DNA of 11,057 nucleotides, taken from positions 1-11,057 of the forward strand of contig SCSV01000133.1 of assembly GCA_004297555.1 (NCBI GenBank). The letters are read 5' to 3'. This stretch comes from Salinibacterium sp. Its GTDB lineage: Bacteria; Actinomycetota; Actinomycetes; Actinomycetales; Microbacteriaceae. The translations under genes and the position numbers were made by a program. The notes beneath the pieces are model-generated. The model was not told the origin of the DNA. It worked only from the letters and a program-made list of their open reading frames with translations, and searched no databases. Position 1 is the stretch's first letter, and each line of letters starts with the position of its first letter. Of this stretch, positions 1-6,386 are shown piece after piece.

Positions 1-1478
1 TGGGCACGTTCGAGCCCCGCGTGTACTTCGGCGAGGACTCGCCCGAGTACTCCATCGTGGGGGCACCCAAGGGCAACAAGGACATCGAGCTCGACTACCC
101 GGCTGGCGGCAAGCAGAGTGATAGCAATGCCACGACCACGTTCAAGGGCAATGGTGGCCCCGTGCTCGACAACGTGTTCAAAAAGCTGATCTATGCGATC
201 AAGTTCCAGTCGGAGCAGATTGTGCTCTCCGATGCCGTGACCGACCAGTCACAGATTCTTTACGAGCGCAACCCGAAAGACCGCGTGGCCAAGGTGGCGC
301 CCTACCTGACGCTCGACAGCGATGCCTACCCGGCGATCGTCAACGGCAAGATCGTGTGGATCATAGACGGTTACACGACGGGTACCAACTATCCGTATTC
401 CAAGGTCGAGCAGCTGTCGAATGCGATCGCCGATACATACACCGACCCGCCGCAGATCGCGGTCGATGATGTCAACTACGTTCGCAACTCGGTCAAGGCG
501 ACAGTGGATGCCTATGACGGCAGCGTCAAGCTCTACGCCTGGGACGCCAAAGACCCGGTGCTGAAGACCTGGGAGAAGATCTACCCCTCGACCGTCCTGC
601 CGATGTCGAAGATGAGCGCGGGCCTGCTCAAGCACGTGCGGTACCCGGCCGACTTGTTCAAGATGCAACGCGCGATTCTCGGTTCGTACCATGTCACCGA
701 CCCCGGTTCGTTCTACTCGAGCGACGACCAGTGGGTGACCCCGAAAGACCCGGTCGCGCCGGCAACGAACCAGCCCCTGCAGCCCCCGTACTACTTGACG
801 ATGCAGGTGCCCGGCACGAAGAAGCCGTCCTTCACGCTGTATTCAACGTTCATCCCGAACGCGAGTGGCAAGCAGAGCCGAGATGTGCTCACCGGCTACC
901 TGGCGGCCGATTCGGATGCCGGCCCGAACTACGGCAAGCTCACGCTGCTGACCTTGCCGAAGCAAGATACCGTGCCCGGACCGGGCCAGGCGGAGAACAA
1001 CTTCAATACCGACACCGAGGTAGCCAACCAGCTCGCGCTGCTGCAGAAGGGAAAGACCGAGGTGAAGCTCGGTAACCTGCTGACGCTCCCAGTCGGCGGC
1101 GGTTTGCTCTATGTGCAGCCCGTCTACGTGCAATCGACCGGTGGCACGGTGTACCCGCTTCTGCGCAAGGTGCTCGTCTCCTTCGGTGACAAGGTCGCCT
1201 TCGAGGACACTCTCGACCAGGCGCTCGACACGCTGTTCGGTGGCAACTCGGGTGCGCAGGCGGGCGACACGACGGTGCCGACCGAGCCGGGCAACCCGAC
1301 CGAGCCGAGCGTGCCGACAACGATCAACAAAGCTGCGCTCGCCAAGGCGCTTGCCGATTATCAGGATGCCCTGAACGAGCGCAATGCCGCCTACGCCAAG
1401 AACGATCTCGTCGCGGCGGCGAAGGCGGACGAGGCCATGCAGGAGGCGGTCAAGAGGGCGATAGCGGCGCTCGGCTAG
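1..1478 (+). CDS. UPF0182 family membrane protein, C-terminal part (5' end outside window)
   Basis: This is the C-terminal 491 residues of a UPF0182 family protein. The frame is already open at base 3, so the first in-window GTG (21) is internal and the true start lies upstream. Family members are usually around 900-1000 residues, with several N-terminal membrane helices and a large extracytoplasmic part; only the latter is visible. Recognisable family segments are EPRVYFGEDSPEYSIVG at the very start, NYVRNSVKATVDAYDG near fragment residue 158, and LTLPVGGGLLYVQPVYVQS near residue 360. A Pro/Thr/Glu-rich linker (about 420-440) leads to an Ala-rich, probably helical tail ending in AIAALG, also common in the family. 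No catalytic motif is seen and the function is unknown. The stop codon TAG is at 1476-1478, about 50 nt before the tRNA. Family assignment is by recognition of conserved segments. Confidence 0.9.
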   Translation, partial: GTFEPRVYFGEDSPEYSIVGAPKGNKDIELDYPAGGKQSDSNATTTFKGNGGPVLDNVFKKLIYAIKFQSEQIVLSDAVTDQSQILYERNPKDRVAKVAPYLTLDSDAYPAIVNGKIVWIIDGYTTGTNYPYSKVEQLSNAIADTYTDPPQIAVDDVNYVRNSVKATVDAYDGSVKLYAWDAKDPVLKTWEKIYPSTVLPMSKMSAGLLKHVRYPADLFKMQRAILGSYHVTDPGSFYSSDDQWVTPKDPVAPATNQPLQPPYYLTMQVPGTKKPSFTLYSTFIPNASGKQSRDVLTGYLAADSDAGPNYGKLTLLTLPKQDTVPGPGQAENNFNTDTEVANQLALLQKGKTEVKLGNLLTLPVGGGLLYVQPVYVQSTGGTVYPLLRKVLVSFGDKVAFEDTLDQALDTLFGGNSGAQAGDTTVPTEPGNPTEPSVPTTINKAALAKALADYQDALNERNAAYAKNDLVAAAKADEAMQEAVKRAIAALG

Positions 1479-1512
1479 CACTGACCCGCAAAGGGCGAGC
1501 AGCCCGCTGTGT

Positions 1513-1518
1513 TACCCT
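1513..1518 (+). promoter_or_regulatory. possible -10 box for the tRNA gene
   Basis: TACCCT fits the actinobacterial TANNNT -10 pattern and would place the transcription start near 1525, giving a pre-tRNA with a leader of only a few bases. No convincing -35 hexamer lies at 16-18 nt upstream, so this is a weak call. Confidence 0.3.
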
Positions 1519-1528
1519 GGAATCACGC

Positions 1529-1605
1529 CGCGGGGTGGAGCAGTTCGGTAGCTCGCTGGGCTCATAACCCAGAGGTCGCAGGTTCAAATCCTGTCCCCGC
1601 AACCA
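1529..1605 (+). tRNA. initiator tRNA-fMet (anticodon CAT)
   Basis: A complete 77-nt cloverleaf with encoded CCA. The acceptor stem is CGCGGGG with CCCCGCA, so position 1 is C facing A at 72, the unpaired end that marks bacterial initiator tRNAs. The D stem is GAGC/GCTC with the A11:T24 pair typical of initiators. The anticodon arm CTGGG-CTCATAA-CCCAG carries three consecutive G:C pairs next to the loop, another initiator hallmark, and the anticodon is CAT. The T arm is GCAGG-TTCAAAT-CCTGT. It stands alone between the UPF0182 gene and a strong hairpin terminator. All elements were read directly from the sequence. Confidence 0.98.
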
Positions 1606-1609
1606 GATG

Positions 1610-1643
1610 AAGTAGGGCCCCACCGTCAGGTGGGGCCCTACTT
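1610..1643. terminator. bidirectional hairpin terminator
   Basis: A perfect 15-bp inverted repeat, AAGTAGGGCCCCACC and GGTGGGGCCCTACTT, surrounds a 4-nt GTCA loop. It begins 5 nt after the tRNA CCA end and ends 10 nt before the stop codon of the convergent hydrolase gene, so it probably terminates transcription from both sides. The T tract after the stem is short in both directions, as is common for long GC-rich actinobacterial terminators. Confidence 0.9.
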
Positions 1644-1653
1644 AATTGGTAGC

Positions 1654-2430
1654 TCAGCCGATTGCGGTTGCCACCACGCGCGCCATCCGTGGTCGGATCA
1701 CGTGGTCGCCGCCGCTGACCCGGTGCGCTGTGACCTGACGGAATTGCTCGACGATTTGGATCCCTGCGAGCGCCAGGAACGGATCGAGGGTGCCGTAAAT
1801 GAGTTCCACCGGAACCCGGACGCTGGCCAGGTCACTGAGCGTCGTCTGGGACTCGATCGACCTTTGCAGAGAGAGCGCGAAGGCTCGCCAATTGCGCTCA
1901 GAGACCTCAAGTAGGTTCTTGATTGGTGAGATTTGCGCGAGTTGGGTCGCTGCCCTGATGGTGAACTCCTTGTTCTGACGGAGAAACTCGTAGATCACGA
2001 AGTACAGTCCCATTGCCGTTCGATCAGGTTCGCGACCAATCTCGGTCGGTGTCAGGTAGATCGGTGGGCTGATCAGTACGAGTCGCTCAACTTGGGATCG
2101 GTGCGTGGCGGCATAGCGGCTCGCGATGATGGCTCCCATCGAGTGCCCAACAAGAACGAAACGGCCCCGGATGCGCAGTGCCCGAATTGTTCGGGCGATC
2201 GCGGCGGCATGCTCGGCGACCGTGTAGTCGGCGTCGTCGGGCGCGGGCGACGCTCCGAAACCAAGAAGGTCGAGCGCGATGACGCGATGGTTCGGCTTGA
2301 TCAGGGGAATGACGTTCTCGAAGGTCACCCACGACGACGCGATACCGTGCAAGAGAACGACTAGGGGACCAGTGCCGGTGTCGGACGAACATGGAGCAGG
2401 GGTTTGGAAGCGAACAGACCGCGCAGCCAT
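1654..2430 (-). CDS. alpha/beta hydrolase fold protein
   Basis: A 258-residue single-domain alpha/beta hydrolase, the usual size for the family. The fold signatures are in order: LLHG oxyanion-hole motif at residues 26-29, the strand and turn ALDLLGFGAS (52-61), the nucleophile elbow GHSMG with Ser97, the acid Asp216 in YGTLDPF, and the catalytic His243 in GGDHVI. A helical cap lies roughly between 120 and 180. No signal peptide or membrane segment is seen, so it is probably cytoplasmic. The substrate cannot be told from sequence; esterase, lactonase, C-C bond hydrolase or haloperoxidase-like activities are all possible. The start ATG (2428-2430) is the only reasonable one, since an in-frame TAG lies seven codons upstream; a weak AGGGTGA precedes it. 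It is the only minus-strand gene here, and hand counts on three 60-base lines give about 50-57% GC, below the neighbours, which could indicate acquisition. Confidence 0.9.
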   Translation of the reverse strand: MAARSVRFQTPAPCSSDTGTGPLVVLLHGIASSWVTFENVIPLIKPNHRVIALDLLGFGASPAPDDADYTVAEHAAAIARTIRALRIRGRFVLVGHSMGAIIASRYAATHRSQVERLVLISPPIYLTPTEIGREPDRTAMGLYFVIYEFLRQNKEFTIRAATQLAQISPIKNLLEVSERNWRAFALSLQRSIESQTTLSDLASVRVPVELIYGTLDPFLALAGIQIVEQFRQVTAHRVSGGDHVIRPRMARVVATAIG

Positions 2431-2584
2431 GCCACGTGCGTCACCCTGCTACTGCGGGCGTCATGGTGCGGGCGTGGGTGTGTCGTGTCATGGCGCCACG
2501 CTACATCGCTCGGGCGCAGGCGGCGAGGCCGTAATCACCCGCGCTTTGGGGGTTTCGTACCCCGTTTGCGCGCGCGCTGAACGG

Positions 2585-2590
2585 TAAAGT
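2585..2590 (+). promoter_or_regulatory. possible -10 box of the signalling operon
   Basis: TAAAGT matches the TANNNT -10 pattern and would start transcription near 2597. The upstream TTGCGC (2566-2571) is only 13 nt away, too close for a standard -35 spacing, so the -10 may work alone or with another factor. A start near 2597 would exclude the ATG at 2595 and supports translation from ATG 2616, which has a good ribosome binding site. A small hairpin lies just upstream at 2549-2563. Confidence 0.35.
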
Positions 2591-2601
2591 TGGGATGTCT
2601 C

Positions 2602-2610
2602 AAAGGGGAG
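2602..2610 (+). promoter_or_regulatory. ribosome binding site deciding the start at 2616
   Basis: AAAGGGGAG lies 5 nt before ATG 2616. The alternative in-frame ATG at 2595 has no comparable purine tract, so 2616 is preferred as the start of the receiver/deacetylase gene. Confidence 0.7.
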
Positions 2611-2615
2611 CGTGG

Positions 2616-3635
2616 ATGTCCGAACCATTCAGAGTCATCATCATCGAAGACGACGTCGATGTGGCGATGTTCGTGAAGACCGTGCTGGAAAAGCGCGAAT
2701 TGTGCACTGTCATGACCATCGGCGACCCGCGCCAGGTCGCAGCAGCGGTGCGCGATTTCGCGCCGGATGTCGTGATCACCGACATCGAATTGCCGGGCGG
2801 TTCGGGTCTTGAGTTGATCACACAGGTTCGCGAGGTCAAGCCCGGAACTCCGGTGATCGTGATGACCGCCCATGCCTCGCTCGACTTCGCGGTGACCGCG
2901 CTCCGCAGTCACGCCGACGAGTTTCTCACCAAGCCAGTCACGGGTGCTGACCTGGTCGCTCATGTCACCCGCCTCGGCGAGCAGGCGCGGGCCGCAGCGG
3001 AGTCCGCACCCAAGCCCAAGGTGGTGCTTGCCATCGGCGCCCACCCCGACGACGTCGAGGTCGGGGTCGGCGGAATCCTTGCTGCTCACGTGGCGGTCGG
3101 CGACTCGGTCACGATTCTCAGTCTCACCCGCGGGATGCGCGACACGGGCATCCAGGGTGCCTGGAATGAACTCTCCGCCTCAGGGGCGGTGATCGGCGCA
3201 CAGGTGATGCTCGAAGACCTGCCCGGCAACGGCTTGAGCACCGCGCCGCACACGACCGAGGTTATTCAGAAGGTGATCGCGGAACTCGACCCCGCAGTCG
3301 TCTATGTGCACAGCAAGAACGACGCGAACCTCGATCATCGCGCCGTGCACGACGCAACGCTCATTGCCGCCGCGAACGTGCTGACCCTCGCCTGCTACCA
3401 AGGCAACTCGGCGACAGTCGATTTTCGGCCGAACCGCTTCGTCACTATCGAAGGCTTTATCGATAAGAAACTTGAGATGATCGCCTGCTACACCACGGAA
3501 GGCACCCGACCGCGCGCTCTGCAACCCGACTTCGTGATCGCCACGGCCCGCGCTTGGTCGCGCTACGGCCAGGGCCTGTATTGCGAACCGCTCGAGATCA
3601 TGCGAGATTCCGCCGCCGTCAGTCACGCGGAGTAG
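2616..3635 (+). CDS. response regulator receiver fused to PIG-L/LmbE-type deacetylase
   Basis: A 339-residue two-domain protein. Residues 5-125 form a complete CheY-like receiver: acidic cluster Glu11/Asp12/Asp13, phosphoacceptor Asp56 in VVITDIELPG, Thr84 in IVMTAHAS and Lys106 in FLTKPV. After a short Ala/Pro/Lys linker, residues about 135-330 form a PIG-L domain. It opens with VLAIGAHPDDVEVGVGG (putative zinc ligands His143 and Asp146, general base Asp145), and the second metal motif is HSKNDANLDHRAVH (His241 the likely third zinc ligand). PIG-L enzymes are zinc N-deacetylases of GlcNAc-containing substrates such as GlcNAc-inositol, bacillithiol or mycothiol precursors and antibiotic sugars. 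Here the domain takes the place of a DNA-binding output, so phosphorylation may control an enzyme. The position corresponding to the oxyanion-hole His of MshB-like enzymes appears to be Asn238. First gene of a four-gene operon, with a 12-nt gap to the next start. Substrate unknown; an in-frame ATG at 2595 would add seven residues. Confidence 0.9.
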   Translation: MSEPFRVIIIEDDVDVAMFVKTVLEKRELCTVMTIGDPRQVAAAVRDFAPDVVITDIELPGGSGLELITQVREVKPGTPVIVMTAHASLDFAVTALRSHADEFLTKPVTGADLVAHVTRLGEQARAAAESAPKPKVVLAIGAHPDDVEVGVGGILAAHVAVGDSVTILSLTRGMRDTGIQGAWNELSASGAVIGAQVMLEDLPGNGLSTAPHTTEVIQKVIAELDPAVVYVHSKNDANLDHRAVHDATLIAAANVLTLACYQGNSATVDFRPNRFVTIEGFIDKKLEMIACYTTEGTRPRALQPDFVIATARAWSRYGQGLYCEPLEIMRDSAAVSHAE

Positions 3636-3647
3636 GGGGTGATTCGC

Positions 3648-4022
3648 ATGAGCGATTCTGTGATGACCGGACCGATCCGCGTGCTCGTGGTCGAAGACAG
3701 CGAAGACCAGTCGGCTCTGCTGCGCCAGAATTTCGAGCGGGCCGGATGCATCGTCACCACGGTCGAGAATGCGGAGCAAGCCATCGAGGCGTACCGTGCC
3801 GACCCGCCGGAGCTCGCCGTGATCGACCTCGTGCTCCCTGGAATGGACGGCTGGGAACTCGTAGAGCGCGTTCGCGCCGACTTGCCCGATTGCGCGATCG
3901 CCATCACGTCAGTGTTGGATGCCGCTGATTTTCCGGCCGCGGAGGCGATTCTGCCGAAACCGTTCACTGGGGCCGAAATACGGCAGGTGCTCAAAGACAC
4001 CGTGCCGCGCTGGGGGAGTTGA
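3648..4022 (+). CDS. stand-alone response regulator receiver protein (shortened alpha-4 region)
   Basis: A 124-residue single-domain receiver with no output domain. Conserved phosphorylation residues are Glu16/Asp17 in VLVVEDSEDQ, phosphoacceptor Asp60 in AVIDLVLPGMDGWE, Thr87 in IAITS and Lys104 in ILPKPF. Only 17 residues separate the Thr and Lys, against 22 in the other two receivers here, so the alpha-4 segment is shortened. That face normally mediates partner contacts and dimerisation. The start ATG 3648 is chosen because AGGGGGT (3634-3640) lies 7 nt upstream; a GTG at 3639 in the same frame would overlap that Shine-Dalgarno sequence. It lies 12 nt after the receiver/deacetylase gene and 18 nt before the next receiver, so it is surely co-transcribed. 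Likely role: a CheY/Spo0F-like phosphate carrier or sink, or a protein-protein regulator. The partner is not known. Confidence 0.9.
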   Translation: MSDSVMTGPIRVLVVEDSEDQSALLRQNFERAGCIVTTVENAEQAIEAYRADPPELAVIDLVLPGMDGWELVERVRADLPDCAIAITSVLDAADFPAAEAILPKPFTGAEIRQVLKDTVPRWGS

Positions 4023-4040
4023 GAGTGGGGGACATGAGAA

Positions 4041-4415
4041 ATGACAAACACGGTTGTCGTTGCGGATGACAACGCCGACATTCGCGAACTGGTCATAATC
4101 GCTGCTGCGAAAGCCGGGATGATCGTCGTCGCCAATGTCGAAGACGGAGCATTGGCGCTCGAAGCGATCCGGGAGCACGTGCCCGACCTGGCCATTCTGG
4201 ATGTCTCAATGCCCGAGCTCACGGGACCCGAAGTCTGTCGGCAGGTGCGCGCGGATCCTGCTCTGGCGGATGTTCGCATCCTGCTGCTCACTGCCTCGGC
4301 GGATGAGGCGGCAAAGGTCACCGGCATGGAGGCCGGGGCGGACTACTTCTTGGCCAAGCCCTTCAGCCCACGAGAACTGACGGCATGGTTGGCTGTGGGT
4401 AAGCAACCGCGATGA
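4041..4415 (+). CDS. stand-alone response regulator receiver protein
   Basis: A 124-residue single-domain CheY-like receiver with all key residues: Asp9/Asp10 in VVVADDNADIRE, phosphoacceptor Asp54 in LAILDVSMPELTGPE, Thr84 in LLLTASADE and Lys106 in FLAKPF. The Thr-to-Lys spacing is the normal 22 residues. There is no DNA-binding or enzymatic domain after it; only about 15 residues follow the last helix region. GTGGGGGAC (4025-4033) serves as ribosome binding site about 7 nt before ATG 4041; a nearby ATG at 4034 is in another frame. The stop TGA overlaps the kinase start in ATGA at 4412-4415, which implies translational coupling and suggests this receiver is the direct partner of the kinase. 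Output is presumably by protein contact or phosphotransfer. Confidence 0.92.
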   Translation: MTNTVVVADDNADIRELVIIAAAKAGMIVVANVEDGALALEAIREHVPDLAILDVSMPELTGPEVCRQVRADPALADVRILLLTASADEAAKVTGMEAGADYFLAKPFSPRELTAWLAVGKQPR

Positions 4416-6271
4416 AGAAGATCTTCCAGCGCATCATGCGGGTGATTTCGGTCGACCACCCATCGCCCGCGCTCAAGCAGGGGCCGCTCTTCCTGGCTTA
4501 CCTGCTCGGCATTTTCATGACCCTGTTCATCCCGGGAATGTCATCGACCAACCTGACCTTGCTCATACTGAGCTACGCGCTCATGTCGCTCGCCACGATT
4601 CTGGCGATCGTGTTCACGTTGTGGGAGAGCGTTCCGCACGTAGTGCTTTTCATACCGGCCATCGACTTGCTCGCCGTCGGCGCTTTCCGCGCGGCCACTG
4701 GCGCGGAACTCTCGGTCTTCACCGTGCTCTTGGTACTCCCAGTCATCTGGTTTGCTGCTGAGGAAGGCCGTCGCAATATCGTCTACGCGGCGGTCGGCGC
4801 CTCCGTTGCCCTCTCGCTTCCGTTGTTCTTCGGCATTGCGGGCATCCACACCACAACAGACATCACTCGCGCGATCTTCGTGCCGCTCATCTTCGCGGCG
4901 GGTGCCGCCATCATCAACGAGATCTCCCGTCAGAGCAAAGCGCAGATGCGCTCGATCAGCCGAATGGCCGAAGACAAGGAGCGGATGCTCCAGCGAACGG
5001 TCGAGTATGCCGCCCAGTTGCAAGACAGCGAGGCCAAACTGCGCGAATTCGAGCGCATGTTTAGCGGCGTGTGGGCGGCGGTTACCGAGCAGGCGGTGAT
5101 CGGAACCGACCCGGAAGGGCTCATCGACGCCTGGAACCCGGGCGCGACCAAGCTGCTCGGATCGACCGCCGCCGAGACGGAAGACAAGAAGCACATTTTC
5201 GACTACCACTTGCCGGAGGAGCTCGAGGCGCGGGCGCGGGAACTGAACTACCCGCCCGGCGAGACGGTACTGAACCCGGGCTTCTCCGCCCTCGTCGAGA
5301 CCGCTCGGCTCGGTCAGGCCGAGAGTCGGGAATGGACCTACGTGCGCGCGAACGGCACCCACGTGCCTGTGCAGCTCTCAGTGACGAAGCGAATGGATGA
5401 GCACGGGGATACGATCGGCTACCTTTTCGTCGCAGCCGACGTGACGCAGGCCAAGGAGGTCGCGCGCCTCAAGGACGAGTTCGTCGGCCTCATCTCCCAC
5501 GAGTTGCGCACCCCACTCAGCTCGATCCTCGGCTACCTCGAACTCATGCGCGACGACGAGGACAACCCGCTCTCGCCCGAGCAAGTGCAGTACCTGGGTG
5601 TCGCCGAGCGCAACGCCCACCGCCTGTTGCGGCTCGTCGGCGATTTGCTCTTCACTGCCCAAGTCGAGTCCGGCAAGTTCCCGCTCGACTCGCGAGACAT
5701 CTCGCTGGAGAGCATCGTCACCGCCGCGATCGAGTCGGCTGGACCGGTGGCCGATGCCGCCGGTATCGAGCTCGTCGAAGAGTTCCCGAAAGACCCGGCG
5801 ATCGTGCACGGCGATCCGCTCCGGTTGGGGCAAGCAATCGACAACCTCATCTCGAACGCGATCAAGTTCACCCCGCGTGGCGGCAAGGTGACGCTCGCGG
5901 TCTGGGTTACCGACACTCAAGCGGTCATCACGGTGCGCGACACGGGCATGGGTATCGCGGCATCCGAACTCGACCAGTTGTTCGGGCGCTTCTTCCGCGC
6001 CTCGACGGCGACGCGCAACGCTGTGCCCGGCGTCGGGCTCGGTCTCACCATCACGAAAGCGATCGTGATCGCCCATAAGGGCGAGATGGGCGTGCAGAGC
6101 GAGGAGGGGGTCGGCACCACATTCAGCCTGACTCTGCCACTCGTCAAGCGACCAATCGAGACCGAAGTCTCATCGGATGTCGCACCCGTAGTGATGCCCG
6201 AGCCGGTCGCCCTCGTTGAGCCGGTATCCACGGCGACATCGTCGATAGAAACGCTGTCATCCAGTTCGTGA
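4412..6271 (+). CDS. membrane PAS-domain sensor histidine kinase
   Basis: A 619-residue hybridless histidine kinase. Residues 26-170 contain six likely membrane helices (about 26-41, 47-70, 76-92, 100-117, 122-145, 151-170) with short loops, so signal sensing may occur in the membrane or via the PAS domain. A charged, probably coiled-coil stretch (171-212) leads to a PAS domain (about 215-350) with the typical GTDPEGLIDAWNPGATKLLG opening. HisKA follows with phospho-acceptor His363 in ISHELRTPLS. The HATPase_c domain shows the N box NLISNAIKF (Asn482), G1 DTGMGI (510-515), the F box LFGRFFRA and G2 GVGLGLT (540-546). The last 40 residues are a Val/Glu/Pro/Ser-rich tail of unknown role. ATG 4412 overlaps the stop of the preceding receiver gene by 4 nt. 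It probably phosphorylates one or more of the three receivers just upstream; no HPt domain or DNA-binding regulator is present in the operon. Confidence 0.95.
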   Translation: MKKIFQRIMRVISVDHPSPALKQGPLFLAYLLGIFMTLFIPGMSSTNLTLLILSYALMSLATILAIVFTLWESVPHVVLFIPAIDLLAVGAFRAATGAELSVFTVLLVLPVIWFAAEEGRRNIVYAAVGASVALSLPLFFGIAGIHTTTDITRAIFVPLIFAAGAAIINEISRQSKAQMRSISRMAEDKERMLQRTVEYAAQLQDSEAKLREFERMFSGVWAAVTEQAVIGTDPEGLIDAWNPGATKLLGSTAAETEDKKHIFDYHLPEELEARARELNYPPGETVLNPGFSALVETARLGQAESREWTYVRANGTHVPVQLSVTKRMDEHGDTIGYLFVAADVTQAKEVARLKDEFVGLISHELRTPLSSILGYLELMRDDEDNPLSPEQVQYLGVAERNAHRLLRLVGDLLFTAQVESGKFPLDSRDISLESIVTAAIESAGPVADAAGIELVEEFPKDPAIVHGDPLRLGQAIDNLISNAIKFTPRGGKVTLAVWVTDTQAVITVRDTGMGIAASELDQLFGRFFRASTATRNAVPGVGLGLTITKAIVIAHKGEMGVQSEEGVGTTFSLTLPLVKRPIETEVSSDVAPVVMPEPVALVEPVSTATSSIETLSSSS

Positions 6272-6334
6272 ACCTCGGCCAGGGCGCCCGAGCCAGCGCC
6301 AGACCCCGAGTCCGGCCCTCTCAGCGAACGCGAA

Positions 6335-6340
6335 TACAAT
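6335..6340 (+). promoter_or_regulatory. -10 box of the serine protease gene
   Basis: TACAAT is a near-consensus -10 hexamer located 43 nt before the protease ATG and would start transcription near 6347. No TTG-type -35 hexamer lies at the expected distance (around 6312-6317), so an unusual sigma factor or activator may be involved. It indicates that the protease can be expressed separately from the kinase operon that ends at 6271. Confidence 0.5.
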
Positions 6341-6353
6341 GCTCAGGTTCAGC

Positions 6354-6386
6354 ATGAAAGGCTTGCCCGAGAAGGAGGGTCAATGA
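6354..6386 (+). CDS. possible 10-codon leader peptide overlapping the protease start
   Basis: ATG 6354 opens a 10-residue frame, MKGLPEKEGQ, whose TGA (6384-6386) overlaps the protease ATG (6383-6385) as ATGA. The transcript predicted from the TACAAT box would begin only about 7 nt before this ATG, too short for a Shine-Dalgarno, so translation would be near-leaderless. The protease ribosome binding site lies inside the frame. It could be chance; no codon-level conservation can be judged from one sequence. Confidence 0.25.
   Translation: MKGLPEKEGQ

Noticed and set aside
1581..1605. tRNA 3' end as an integration (att) site for a mobile element
   Set aside because: I found no second copy of the tRNA 3' end in the window and no integrase or phage gene. 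A tRNA next to a lower-GC gene is not enough.
2595..2615. ATG 2595 as start of the receiver/deacetylase gene
   Set aside because: It lacks a ribosome binding site and adds only seven residues before the receiver fold. ATG 2616 has AAAGGGGAG at good spacing.
6272..6334. Terminator after the kinase gene (CTCGG...CCGAG near 6279)
   Set aside because: Only a 5-bp stem with no T tract; too weak to call.
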